From contig NZ_CP080332.1 in NCBI RefSeq assembly GCF_019456655.1, positions 496,001-560,000 on the forward strand: a DNA stretch of 64,000 nucleotides, written 5' to 3'. A program made the translations under genes and the position numbers. The stretch comes from Mycolicibacterium diernhoferi. GTDB lineage: Bacteria; Actinomycetota; Actinomycetes; Mycobacteriales; Mycobacteriaceae. Every line of letters begins with the position of its first letter. Position 1 is the first letter of the stretch. Below, in pieces: positions 33,926 to 42,637 of this stretch. Below the pieces are notes generated by a model. The model searched no databases, was not told where the DNA came from, and saw only the letters and a list, made by a program, of their open reading frames with translations.

Positions 33926-34251
33926 TCGAGATCTTTTCCGCCGACCGGTGCATCTCCTGCGACAAGTGCATCGACGTGTGCCCGACCCGGGTGTTCGATC
34001 GCGGTCCAGACGGACTTCCGGTGATCGCCCGACAGGACAACTGCCAGACCTGCTTTCAGTGCGAGGCCTACTGCCCGACCGATGCACTGTTCGTGGCGGC
34101 ACAACTGGAACCGGTGCCCGACGGATCCCCGTACAAGGATCTGCAGCACGTCACCGACACCGGTCTGCTGGGCTCCTATCGCCGGGCGCTGGGCTGGGGC
34201 AAGGGACGCACCCTGGGCGCGCGCATCGCCATTCAACCCGAAATGCCCTGA
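33922..34251 (+). CDS. Ferredoxin with two [4Fe-4S] clusters
   Basis: A 109-residue iron-sulfur protein with two full ligand sets: CISCDKCIDVCP (residues ~10-21) and CQTCFQCEAYCP (~41-52), followed by a ~55-residue C-terminal extension ending AIQPEMP. GTG 33922 overlaps the flavoprotein stop, so the two are made together; the ferredoxin is the likely electron partner. The extension resembles the tail used by AprB to wrap its partner. It ends four bases before the convergent MFS gene. Confidence 0.88.
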   Translation: MIEIFSADRCISCDKCIDVCPTRVFDRGPDGLPVIARQDNCQTCFQCEAYCPTDALFVAAQLEPVPDGSPYKDLQHVTDTGLLGSYRRALGWGKGRTLGARIAIQPEMP

Positions 34252-34255
34252 GCGG

Positions 34256-35581
34256 TCACGGTGCCGGGTTGTCCCGGTCGTAATCCTTGAACGACGGCAC
34301 CTTCCTGGCCAACAGCCAGACCACCAGCAGCATCGCGATGCCACCGGCCAGCAGTGGACTCCAGATGGCGAACACGCTGGCCACCGCACCGGTCACGACG
34401 TCGCCGACCCGCGGCCCGCCGGTCACGATGATGCTGAAGATGCTCTGCACCCGGCCACGCAGGTGGTCGGGTACCGCGGCCTGCAGGATCGCCCCGCGGA
34501 AGATCACCGAAATACCGTCCGCAGCGCCGCCGATGGCCAGAACGGCCGCGAGCGCCGCCACCGCAGCGTTGTTGACTTCACCGGAACGCGGTAACAGCAC
34601 CGCCCACAGCAGGATGAGACCGGCAACGGCGATCACCGCTGCGTAGACATAGGTCACCACCAGGATCGCGAAGCCTTGCCGACGAACCGATCCGGTCCAC
34701 CCGGAGAACAACGAGGACAGCACCGCGCCGGCGGCGCCGGCCGCGGACAACACCCCGACAGTGGTGACCCCGCCGCCCAGCGTCACCGCGCCCAGGGCAG
34801 GGAACAGCACCCGGGGTTGAGCGAAGGCCATCGCCACCAGATCGACGGTCAGGGCGAACCGGATATTGGCGGCCCGCCGGAGGTAGTCCAGACCGTCGAG
34901 CACCGAACGCAGCGCACCGACCGCCGCGGCACGGGCCTCGTCCACCGGTCTCAGCGCGGGTAGCGACCAGATGCCGAGGAAGGCCGCGGTATGCAGCACC
35001 GCATCGACGAGATATGCCGATTGAAACCCGCCGGCGCCGACCGCGCCGGCGGCCAGCAGCGGACCGACCGTCGCCATCAACCCCATGCTGATGCCATTAA
35101 GGGCGCCGGCAGCCGGCAGCAATTCCTTGGGCAGCAGCCGGGGAACGATGGCTCGCCGGGTGATTCCGCCGACGGTATTGGCCACCGAGTTGACCGTGGC
35201 GGCGAGGTAGAGCACCCACAGCGAGGTGCCATCCAGGAATGCGTGGGCGGTCAACACGATGATCGCCAGCCAGGAGATAACCGAGGACATCATTGCGACC
35301 CGGCGGCGATCGAAGCGGTCGGCCAGCGTCCCGCCGTACAGTCCGATCACCACGATCGGTGCCAGCGCGATGCCCGCGATCAACGAGACCGCGAAGGTCG
35401 ACGAGGTGATGGCGTACACCTGCAAAGCGACGGTCACCACGGTCATCTCCTGACCGATGCTGCCCAGGGTGGTGCCGAACCAGAGTCGGCCGAAGGCCCT
35501 GCTGTGCCGGAACAGGGTGAGATCCAGCAGCAGTCCGCCGCGGATATCGCGCCAGGTCGAGGTGCGAGGGGGCCGAGTCAC
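34256..35581 (-). CDS. MFS transporter, EntS-like
   Basis: A 441-residue major facilitator with twelve predicted membrane segments and the loop 2-3 signature GGTLADRFDRRRV; the second-half equivalent loop is HLRGRVQSIF. It resembles the MFS_3/enterobactin-exporter-like group of small-molecule exporters. GTG 35581 overlaps the stop of the upstream sulfurtransferase gene (GTGA), so both form one operon. The ligand is unknown; the sulfurtransferase partner hints at a sulfur compound or cyanide-type detoxification. Confidence 0.85.
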   Translation of the reverse strand: MTRPPRTSTWRDIRGGLLLDLTLFRHSRAFGRLWFGTTLGSIGQEMTVVTVALQVYAITSSTFAVSLIAGIALAPIVVIGLYGGTLADRFDRRRVAMMSSVISWLAIIVLTAHAFLDGTSLWVLYLAATVNSVANTVGGITRRAIVPRLLPKELLPAAGALNGISMGLMATVGPLLAAGAVGAGGFQSAYLVDAVLHTAAFLGIWSLPALRPVDEARAAAVGALRSVLDGLDYLRRAANIRFALTVDLVAMAFAQPRVLFPALGAVTLGGGVTTVGVLSAAGAAGAVLSSLFSGWTGSVRRQGFAILVVTYVYAAVIAVAGLILLWAVLLPRSGEVNNAAVAALAAVLAIGGAADGISVIFRGAILQAAVPDHLRGRVQSIFSIIVTGGPRVGDVVTGAVASVFAIWSPLLAGGIAMLLVVWLLARKVPSFKDYDRDNPAP

Positions 35582-36414
35582 CGGACGAGCTTACGGGCGG
35601 GATCCGCGGCCCACTCCGACAGTGACCCCACGTAGAGGTGGGCCGGTATGTCCAGCAGGGCGAGCGCCAGGACTTCCAGCGCGGCCGCCACACCGGAGCC
35701 GCAATAGGTCGCCGGCCTGCTGTGCGGCCCGATTCCGCGGGCGCCGAAGACCGCCAGCAAGTCCGGTTCGCTCTTGAGATATCCGCGTGCGTCGAACAAT
35801 TCGGGCAGCGGCACATTTCGGGCGTCCGGAATGTGGCCGGCAGCAGGGTTGGTCGGGTCGCTGAACCGGGCGGCCGGACGGGCATCGAGAAGCTGTCCCC
35901 GCGCGGCGAAATCGGGCACTGCGATCGCCTCGACGATCGGCAGCCGGCCCGGTCTGATCTCGAATCGGCTTTCCGCACGGGTGGTTTCGGCACTGGTCAG
36001 CAGACCGCCGTGGCAGGCCCAACCGTCGAGGCCGCCGTCGAGCAGTCGCACCGATTCGACACCGGCCCAGCGCAGCAACCACCAGGCGCGGGCAGGGGCG
36101 GGGGAACGCGTCGCGCCGTAGACCACGACCGGGGTTCGGGCATCGATACCCCAGCGGCGCACCTTCTGCTCCAGTACATCGGGCTCCGGCAGTGGCCGGG
36201 CGCCGTTGGCGCCGGTGCTGGTGCCGGCGAGATCGTCATCGATATCGACGAACTGCGCGCCGGGAATGTGGCCGGCCCGAAATGCGTCCGGGTCGGCCGA
36301 ATCGGACGCCTGGGTGTGTCGCACATCGAGCAGGACGACATCCTGGCCCGACGCCAGTGCTGTACCCAGATCGACGGGGCTGATCAGATGCGCCTCGCGC
36401 GCCGCGTCGCTCAC
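35578..36414 (-). CDS. Sulfurtransferase, two rhodanese domains (3-mercaptopyruvate type)
   Basis: A 278-residue tandem-rhodanese protein. The C-terminal domain carries the active loop TYCGSGVAA; CGSG followed by V is typical of 3-mercaptopyruvate sulfurtransferases rather than thiosulfate enzymes. The N-terminal domain is inactive, with YGATRS at the equivalent loop. GTG 36414 is the start. A 25-bp inverted repeat lies 35-59 bp upstream. It is coupled to the MFS gene by a four-base overlap. It is one of three distinct sulfurtransferases in the window. Confidence 0.85.
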   Translation of the reverse strand: MSDAAREAHLISPVDLGTALASGQDVVLLDVRHTQASDSADPDAFRAGHIPGAQFVDIDDDLAGTSTGANGARPLPEPDVLEQKVRRWGIDARTPVVVYGATRSPAPARAWWLLRWAGVESVRLLDGGLDGWACHGGLLTSAETTRAESRFEIRPGRLPIVEAIAVPDFAARGQLLDARPAARFSDPTNPAAGHIPDARNVPLPELFDARGYLKSEPDLLAVFGARGIGPHSRPATYCGSGVAAALEVLALALLDIPAHLYVGSLSEWAADPARKLVR

Positions 36415-36716
36415 TGTGTGTTCTCCTCTGGCGGTCCCCGGATCTGGCACAAATACGGTCGTAACGTATTTGTCCGATCTGGCGCCGCACCAAAGAATCG
36501 GTGTGACGCGAAGGCGGCCGGGCCGGCCGCCCGCTCCGCGAAACATGCGCTCACCTGCGGCTGTTCATAGGTTGCGGTACCCGCGCATGACTAAAACTCA
36601 TGGGTTTGTAAATAGGAGCCGAGTTGCCCGGGTGTCTCTAATGTTCTCCGCTGTAACGAAATATGTACCGGTTTCGCCCCTGAGCTGTACCTGACGATTT
36701 CGCAGAAGGACCTGAG
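36415..36716. other. Divergent promoter region between two sulfurtransferase genes
   Basis: About 300 non-coding bases. The left half holds the inverted repeat at 36449-36473. The right half has a less GC-rich stretch (36590-36690) with overlapping short repeats (CATGA...TCATG) but no riboswitch fold I can recognise. Confidence 0.55.
36449..36473. promoter_or_regulatory. Inverted repeat, candidate operator of the sulfurtransferase-MFS operon
   Basis: Perfect 9-bp arms ACAAATACG and CGTATTTGT around a 7-base centre. Size and symmetry fit a TetR-type operator; no regulator gene is adjacent. Confidence 0.62.
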
Positions 36717-37565
36717 ATGACTCTCATCACGCGCAGCGTGGTGTCGCCGGAGGAACTGCTCGGCGCCCTCGACGACCCCGACCTGGCGATCATCGAGGTG
36801 CACGCGACACGTCCCGGCAGCGCGGTCATCCCCGGTGCCCGGCCGGTCTTCTGGAAAGACCTGGCCTGGCATCCGCTGGATCGTGAGCTGGCTTCCGGGG
36901 AACTGTTGTCTGCGCGGCTGTTCGAGCTCGGCGCCGGTACCGGGTCGCGCATCGTGCTGGCCGGCGAGCCGACACAGTTCGCCGCCTATCTGCTGTGGAC
37001 ACTGCGGGTCCGGGGTTTCACCGATATCGGTTACCTGGACGGCGGACTGGAGACATGGCGGGCACTCGGTGCTCCGACGGCGGCCGATACGCCGGTGACC
37101 CGGACTGCGCCGACGGAGCCGCTGCCGGTCCCGGATCCCACCCCGGCGCACGAACAGCTGCGGATCGGACGCGATGACGTGCGTGCGCTGCTCGATGACG
37201 ACAGCGTGGTGTTGCTGGACTACCGCACACCGCAGGAATACGCGGGGGAGCGGGTGAGCGGCCCGACCGCACCGATCGATCACGGCGCCGAGCGGCACGG
37301 CCGCATCCCCGGTGCGAAACCACTGTTCTTCCGCGAGCTGCTCGATGAGTCCGGTCGGCTCAAACCGGCCGATCAGCTGCGGGAGCTCGTGGACGGCAGC
37401 ATCGCTGGGGACCCCCGCCTCATCGTCAACTACTGCCGACTGTCGCACCGGTCCACGCTGGGCTGGATCGCACTCTCGGAGGTGCTCGGCTATGACAATG
37501 TCCGCGTCTACGACGGGTCCTGGACCGAGTGGGGCAGCATCGTCGGCTTTCCCATCGAAAAGTAA
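36717..37565 (+). CDS. Sulfurtransferase, two rhodanese domains
   Basis: A 282-residue tandem rhodanese protein with active loop VNYCRLSHRSTLGW in the C-terminal domain, unlike both the CRxGx[TR] thiosulfate loop and the CGSGVT mercaptopyruvate loop. The N-terminal domain lacks the cysteine (LAGEPTQ). It is first in a rightward set with a flavin monooxygenase and an ABC importer, and 11 bp precede the monooxygenase start. Handling of sulfite/thiosulfate-level sulfur released by the monooxygenase is a reasonable inference. Confidence 0.85.
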   Translation: MTLITRSVVSPEELLGALDDPDLAIIEVHATRPGSAVIPGARPVFWKDLAWHPLDRELASGELLSARLFELGAGTGSRIVLAGEPTQFAAYLLWTLRVRGFTDIGYLDGGLETWRALGAPTAADTPVTRTAPTEPLPVPDPTPAHEQLRIGRDDVRALLDDDSVVLLDYRTPQEYAGERVSGPTAPIDHGAERHGRIPGAKPLFFRELLDESGRLKPADQLRELVDGSIAGDPRLIVNYCRLSHRSTLGWIALSEVLGYDNVRVYDGSWTEWGSIVGFPIEK

Positions 37566-37576
37566 AGGCTTCCTTC

Positions 37577-38962
37577 ATGACAACGTCTCAGTCGAAATCC
37601 TTGACTCTCAATCTCAACCTGATTCCCGGTGGAGTGTTCCCGGGCGCCTGGCGCGCCGGTAACGGTGATGCTCGCCAGTACAGCAGCCTTGAGCACTACA
37701 TCGAGGTAGCCAAGATCGCCGAGCGGGGCAAGTTCGACGCGGTGTTCCTCGCCGACACCCCGGTGTGGCGGTACCGCGGTGAATACCGCCCGTTCCGCGG
37801 TCTCGACCCGACGCTGGCCTTCGCCGCGATCGCGCAGCACACCAGTCACATCGGTCTGGTCGCCACCGGATCGAGTTCCTACAACTCCGCCTACAACCTG
37901 GCCCGCCGGATCTCGACCCTGGATCACATCTCGGGCGGCCGCGCCGCGTGGAACATCGTGGCCACCAACGGAGATGACGTCGCGCGTAACTTCGGCCGGG
38001 AGCACGGCCTGGATCACGATCAGCGTTACCGTCGGGCGCACGAGTTCGTCGAAGCGGTCCGTGCGCTGTGGGACGGCTGGGCCGATGACGCATGGGTGGC
38101 CGACCGGGAGACCGGCACCTATGTCGATGACAGCCGGATCCGCGCCGTCGACTACACCGGTGAGTTCGTGAACACCGCAGGCCCGCTGCCGTTGCCGCGC
38201 TCGCCGCAGGGGCATCCGGTGCTGGTGCAGGCCGGGTCGTCCCCGGACGGGATCGGGCTGGCGGCCCGGTTTGCCGATGCGGTCTACACCGTGCAGTCGA
38301 CCATCGAATCGGCGATCGCCTTCCGCAACACCGTCCGCGCCCGTGCCCGCGAGTGGGGCCGTGACCCGGAGACCATCCGGGTGCTGCCCGGTCTGATCAC
38401 GTTGGTCGCCCCGACCGAAGCCGAAGCGCGGCAACGAGAGATCGAGCTCCGCGAACTGCACACCGAACATTTCGCGATCAATGCGCTGGCCCTGCAGATC
38501 GGCGTGCCGGTGGAGGCCCTGGATCTGGACAAGGAACTGCCCTGGGATCTGGTGCCCTCCGACGGTGAACTGGGCGCGCAGGGCGGACATTTCGCCGCCC
38601 TGATCGGCACCGCGCGCCGGGAGCGCTACACCGTCAAGCAGATCCTGGCCCGCCAGGGCGGCGGGCTCACCCACGTCACTGCGATCGGCAGCCCCGAGCA
38701 GGTCGCCGACCAGATCGAAACCTGGTACGCCGCAGGGGCCGCCGACGGGTTCAACATCATGAGTGCCCAGCTTCCGCACGTCGCCACGGAGTTCGTCGAG
38801 CATGTGGTGCCGCTGTTGCAGCGCAAGGGCATCTTCCGCGCCGAGTACCCGGGCACCACCCTGCGGGACACCCTGGGGCTGGCCCGTCCCGGCGACGGCT
38901 TCGAGGACTACCGGGCGCCCAGCACACCCCGGCATAAGGTGGGGGAGGCCGCGTTCGGTTGA
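37577..38962 (+). CDS. NtaA/SnaA/DszA-family FMN-dependent monooxygenase
   Basis: A 461-residue luciferase-like two-component monooxygenase. Typical stretches are NLIPGGVFPGAWR at the N-terminus, AEFGFDAVF-type KIAERGKFDAVFLAD, STLDHISGGRAAWNIVATN and NFGREHGLDHDQRY. Relatives oxidise nitrilotriacetate, pristinamycin precursors or dibenzothiophene sulfone with FMNH2 from a separate reductase. It is placed between a rhodanese and an Opp/Dpp-type ABC system, suggesting oxidative C-S or C-N cleavage of an imported compound under sulfur limitation. No flavin reductase is adjacent. Confidence 0.87.
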   Translation: MTTSQSKSLTLNLNLIPGGVFPGAWRAGNGDARQYSSLEHYIEVAKIAERGKFDAVFLADTPVWRYRGEYRPFRGLDPTLAFAAIAQHTSHIGLVATGSSSYNSAYNLARRISTLDHISGGRAAWNIVATNGDDVARNFGREHGLDHDQRYRRAHEFVEAVRALWDGWADDAWVADRETGTYVDDSRIRAVDYTGEFVNTAGPLPLPRSPQGHPVLVQAGSSPDGIGLAARFADAVYTVQSTIESAIAFRNTVRARAREWGRDPETIRVLPGLITLVAPTEAEARQREIELRELHTEHFAINALALQIGVPVEALDLDKELPWDLVPSDGELGAQGGHFAALIGTARRERYTVKQILARQGGGLTHVTAIGSPEQVADQIETWYAAGAADGFNIMSAQLPHVATEFVEHVVPLLQRKGIFRAEYPGTTLRDTLGLARPGDGFEDYRAPSTPRHKVGEAAFG

Positions 38963-38981
38963 TCACCGGATGCAACCCCTC

Positions 38982-40016
38982 ATGACGATTCTCGAGACCA
39001 CCCAGCAGCCGGCCGGCAGCACTGACACGGCCGGGGCACCAGCATCTGGACGCCGCTCACCCCGGCGCAACAGCCGCTGGGCCGATGCTGCCTTCCAGGC
39101 ACGTTACGTCGCGGAGAAGCTGTTCGCCGCGGTCGTGGTGCTCTGGCTGGCGGCTTCGGCGGCGTTCCTCGCGGTGCACCTGGCACCCGGCGACCCGGCG
39201 ACCCTGCTGATGGGCGAGTTCAAGAGCCCGGAGTTGCGTGCCACCATCGAAGCCCAATGGGGTCTGGACAAGTCGTTGGCGGTGCAGTACTTCGACTTCC
39301 TCGGTCGAGCGGTGCGGGGTGACTTCGGCATGTCGTATGTGCAGCGCACTCCGGTCAGCGACATCCTGTTCAGCCACCGGCTGGTCGCCAGCGCCCAGCT
39401 CACCACCGCGGCCACCCTGATCGCGGTCACGGTGGCGCTGGTCGTCGCGCTGCTCACCGCGGGCCGGCGCGGCCTGGCCACCCGGATCACCTACCTGGGT
39501 GAACTGACTTTCGCGTCCATCCCGACGTTCTGGCTGGGCATCGTGTTCATCACCGTGCTGTCCTTCCAGCTGGGCCTGCTGCCGGTAGTCGGTGGCAGCA
39601 AGCTGGAGAACCTGATCCTGCCCAGCCTGACCCTGGCGTTACCGCTGGCCGCGGTGCTGACCCAGGTGCTGCGGGAGGGGATCGAGCGATCGCTGGAACA
39701 GCCTTACGCCATTTCAGCGTTGGCGCGCGGCATCTCACCGTGGCAGCTGAAGCTGCGACACGGCCTGCGGCACTCGCTGATCCCGGCGGCCACGCTGGCC
39801 GGTTGGTCGGTGGGCGGGATGCTCACCGGCACCGTCATCGTCGAGCAGGTCTTCGGTCGGCCGGGGATCGGGCAGGCGACCGTCGTCGCCGTCACCCGCC
39901 AGGATATTCCCGTCGTGCTGGGCATCACGCTGCTGGCGGTGACGCTGTACGTGGTGGTCAACACCGTCGTCGACATCGTCTATCTGTGGATCGACCCCCG
40001 ATTGCGGGTGAGGTAG
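38982..40016 (+). CDS. ABC transporter permease, DppB/OppB-type
   Basis: A 344-residue inner-membrane permease with six membrane segments. It has the BPD_transp signature region ARGISPWQLKLRHGLRHSLIPAAT, corresponding to the EAA loop that contacts the ATPase, and LAPGDPATLLMG early, as in DppB. ATG 38982 and ATG 38970 are both in frame; neither has a strong ribosome site. The first ~40 residues are a Pro/Arg-rich extension. It pairs with the next permease. Confidence 0.9.
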   Translation: MTILETTQQPAGSTDTAGAPASGRRSPRRNSRWADAAFQARYVAEKLFAAVVVLWLAASAAFLAVHLAPGDPATLLMGEFKSPELRATIEAQWGLDKSLAVQYFDFLGRAVRGDFGMSYVQRTPVSDILFSHRLVASAQLTTAATLIAVTVALVVALLTAGRRGLATRITYLGELTFASIPTFWLGIVFITVLSFQLGLLPVVGGSKLENLILPSLTLALPLAAVLTQVLREGIERSLEQPYAISALARGISPWQLKLRHGLRHSLIPAATLAGWSVGGMLTGTVIVEQVFGRPGIGQATVVAVTRQDIPVVLGITLLAVTLYVVVNTVVDIVYLWIDPRLRVR

Positions 40017-40021
40017 CGGCC

Positions 40022-40882
40022 ATGGCAACAACATTCGCGTTCCCCGGCCGGTCCCTCTCGTCGGGGTTGACCAGCTTCCGGCAGACGGGTCTGCTGATCG
40101 CCGGATCGATTCTGGTTCTGCTGGCGGTAGCCGTGCTGTTCCCCGGTCTGTTCACCGGCAGTGACCCGTTGGCCAGCAATATGTCCCACGCGCTGGCCGC
40201 ACCCAGCTTCGAGCACATCTTCGGCACCGATCACCTCGGCCGCGACGTGTGGTCGCGCGTGGTGCACGGGGCCCGCTACTCGATCCTCATCGGCGTCGCC
40301 TCCACCGTGCTCGGTGTGGTGATGGGGGTGCTGCTCGGCGTGATCGCGGGGGTGTCACACCGATGGGTCGACGAGGCCATCTCCCGGGTGTTCGACGCCG
40401 TCGGCGCCTTCCCGGACCTGCTGTTCGCGCTGATGCTCATCACGTTGACCGGGCCCGGCACCGGAAATGTCATCGCCGCCATCGCGATTGCCTCGGCGCC
40501 GCGGTACGGCCGGGTGGTGCGGGCCGAGACGCTGCGGGTGCGCGAATCCGACTACGTGGCGCAATCCCGGTTGGCGATCGCCTCGGCGGTGCGCCGCACG
40601 GTGCGCCATGTGCTGCCCAATGCGCTGGGCACGGTGCCGGTGCTGGCCACCCTGGGCATCGGTACCGCGATCATCGGCGCCGCCGGGCTGAGCTTCCTGG
40701 GCTTCGGCCCCACCCCACCGCTGCCGGAATGGGGTTCGATGCTGTCGGACGCCCGCCAAGATCTGCGGGTCGCCTGGTGGGTCGGCTTCTTCCCCGGCCT
40801 GTTCATCACCATCACGGTGGTCAGTGTCTCGATCGTCGGGCGCAATCTGCAGCGTCGTTTCGAGCGGAGGGCGCAATCGTGA
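40022..40882 (+). CDS. ABC transporter permease, DppC/OppC-type
   Basis: A 286-residue permease with six membrane segments. GTDHLGRDVWSRVVHGARYS is the DppC-type N-terminal signature and ESDYVAQSRLAIASAVRRTVRHVLPN is the EAA loop. It starts five bases after the DppB-type stop and overlaps the ATPase gene by four bases (GTGA), so the transporter is co-translated. Confidence 0.91.
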   Translation: MATTFAFPGRSLSSGLTSFRQTGLLIAGSILVLLAVAVLFPGLFTGSDPLASNMSHALAAPSFEHIFGTDHLGRDVWSRVVHGARYSILIGVASTVLGVVMGVLLGVIAGVSHRWVDEAISRVFDAVGAFPDLLFALMLITLTGPGTGNVIAAIAIASAPRYGRVVRAETLRVRESDYVAQSRLAIASAVRRTVRHVLPNALGTVPVLATLGIGTAIIGAAGLSFLGFGPTPPLPEWGSMLSDARQDLRVAWWVGFFPGLFITITVVSVSIVGRNLQRRFERRAQS

Positions 40883-42546
40883 CCACCGTTCTGCCATCCG
40901 GTATCAACACCGCGCCGGACGAGCACGCCGGCGACGTTCTGGTCGATGTCAAGGGGCTCTCGGTCTCCTTCGACACCGTGCGTGCCGCCGACGGCGCACA
41001 TCTGCAGGTGGTCAAGGACGTCGACCTGAGGATCCGGCGCGGCCGCGTGCTGGCCATCGTCGGCGAATCGGGATCCGGCAAGTCGGTGACCGCACGAGCG
41101 CTGATCGGTCTGGCCGGTGACGGAAGCCGGATCGAGGCGGACACCTTCGATCTGCTCGGCACCGACGCCCGTGGATTCGAAGAACGCGACTGGCGCTCAG
41201 TCCGCGGCGGCCAGATCGGGTTCGTGCTGCAGGACGCGCTGACCTCGCTGGACCCGCTGCGGACCGTGCAGGCCGAGGTCGCCGAGGCGATGCGGATCCC
41301 GCGTGGGCAGCGAGTGGCGGCCGTCGAGGAACTCCTTGCCTCCGTGGGCATTCCCGATCCGCCCTACCGGCGGCGCAACTATCCACATCAGCTCTCCGGC
41401 GGTCTGCGGCAGCGTGCCCTGATCGCCTCGGCACTGTCCGGGCGCCCCGACGTGCTGGTGGCCGACGAACCGACCACCGCGCTCGACGTCACCGTGCAAG
41501 CGCGGATCCTGGGACTGCTGCGCACCCTGGCCGATGACGGCCGCGGCGTGTTGCTGATCAGCCATGACCTGGCCGTCGTATCCCGGGTCGCCGATGACGT
41601 GCTGGTGATGCACCACGGCCGGATCGTCGAGCAGGGATCGGTAGACGAGGTCATCCACAACCCCAAGCACGACTACACCCGCAGGCTCGTCGCCGCGGTA
41701 CCCGGCCGCGACACCCGAGGTCGCCGGCTGAGTGGCTCCGCCGGTACAGAGCCGGAACAGGTGGTGCCGCAGACGTTCACCGTGAGCGACGAGGTCGTCG
41801 CCTCGGTGGTGGAGGTCGGCAAGTTCTACCGGCTGGGCCGCGGCAAGGAGTTCGCCGCCGCCGAGGACGTCAACCTGACGATCCACCGCGGCGAGGTGGT
41901 CGGCCTGGTGGGGGAATCGGGTTCGGGCAAATCGACGGTGGCCCGCATCGTCACCGGACTGCTCGCCCCCGATACCGGCCACGTTGAGATCGACGGCCGC
42001 AAGTGGACCGGTAACCGCCGCCACGTTCCGCCCCGGCTGGGCATCGTGCAGCTCGTCGCGCAGGATTCGGTCGGCTCCTTCGATCCCCGCTACACCGTCC
42101 GCGAGATCATCAACGAGACAGTCGCGCTGCGGCATTCCGGTGATGAGCGCACCGGCCGGATCCAGGAACTGCTGGATCTCGTGCACCTGCCCGCCGGTGT
42201 GATCGACCGCCATCCCCGGTCACTTTCAGGTGGTCAGCGGCAACGGGTGTCCATCGCCCGCGCGCTGGGCTCCGACCCGGAACTGCTGGTCTGCGACGAG
42301 GCGGTGTCGGCGCTGGACGTGTCGATTCAGGCGCAGATCCTCGATCTGCTGCTGGAGATCCGGGCCGTGCGGAACACCGCACTGCTGTTCATCTCTCACG
42401 ACATCGGGGTGGTGCACCACGTCGCGGACCGGGTGCTGGTGATGCACCGCGGTCGGGTCGTCGAAGAGGGCACCGCCGACGAGGTGTTCGACACCCCGCA
42501 GGACCCGTACACACAGGCGCTACTGCAGGCGGTGCCGACGCTATGA
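40879..42546 (+). CDS. Fused ABC transporter ATPase, two nucleotide-binding domains (DppD-DppF type)
   Basis: A 555-residue protein with two complete ABC domains. Domain one: Walker A GESGSGKS (~61-68), signature LSGGLRQRAL, Walker B VLVADEPT. Domain two: GESGSGKS again, signature LSGGQRQRVS, Walker B LLVCDEAV. The first signature has Leu for Gln, a minor degeneracy. It combines the roles of DppD and DppF, energising the two permeases. GTG 40879 overlaps the permease stop. A short hairpin separates it from the binding-protein gene. Confidence 0.92.
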   Translation: MTTVLPSGINTAPDEHAGDVLVDVKGLSVSFDTVRAADGAHLQVVKDVDLRIRRGRVLAIVGESGSGKSVTARALIGLAGDGSRIEADTFDLLGTDARGFEERDWRSVRGGQIGFVLQDALTSLDPLRTVQAEVAEAMRIPRGQRVAAVEELLASVGIPDPPYRRRNYPHQLSGGLRQRALIASALSGRPDVLVADEPTTALDVTVQARILGLLRTLADDGRGVLLISHDLAVVSRVADDVLVMHHGRIVEQGSVDEVIHNPKHDYTRRLVAAVPGRDTRGRRLSGSAGTEPEQVVPQTFTVSDEVVASVVEVGKFYRLGRGKEFAAAEDVNLTIHRGEVVGLVGESGSGKSTVARIVTGLLAPDTGHVEIDGRKWTGNRRHVPPRLGIVQLVAQDSVGSFDPRYTVREIINETVALRHSGDERTGRIQELLDLVHLPAGVIDRHPRSLSGGQRQRVSIARALGSDPELLVCDEAVSALDVSIQAQILDLLLEIRAVRNTALLFISHDIGVVHHVADRVLVMHRGRVVEEGTADEVFDTPQDPYTQALLQAVPTL

Positions 42547-42597
42547 GCTGTCCGGGATCCTGTCGCGGCTGACGCCGCACCGTCTTTCTGAACCCCC

Positions 42598-42620
42598 AGA
42601 CCGCACAGGGTGTGCGGTCT
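42598..42620 (+). terminator. Compact hairpin between ABC ATPase and binding-protein genes
   Basis: Perfect 9-bp stem AGACCGCAC/GTGCGGTCT with a 5-base loop, 52 bp after the ATPase stop and 18 bp before the lipoprotein start. No U-tract follows, so it may be a partial terminator or an RNA-stabilising element that raises binding-protein expression. Confidence 0.55.
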
Positions 42621-42637
42621 CCTCACGAGATGGAACG

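Noticed and set aside
36590..36716. SAM-type riboswitch before the sulfurtransferase gene
   Set aside because: Short repeats exist, but I cannot build the conserved junction of any SAM riboswitch.
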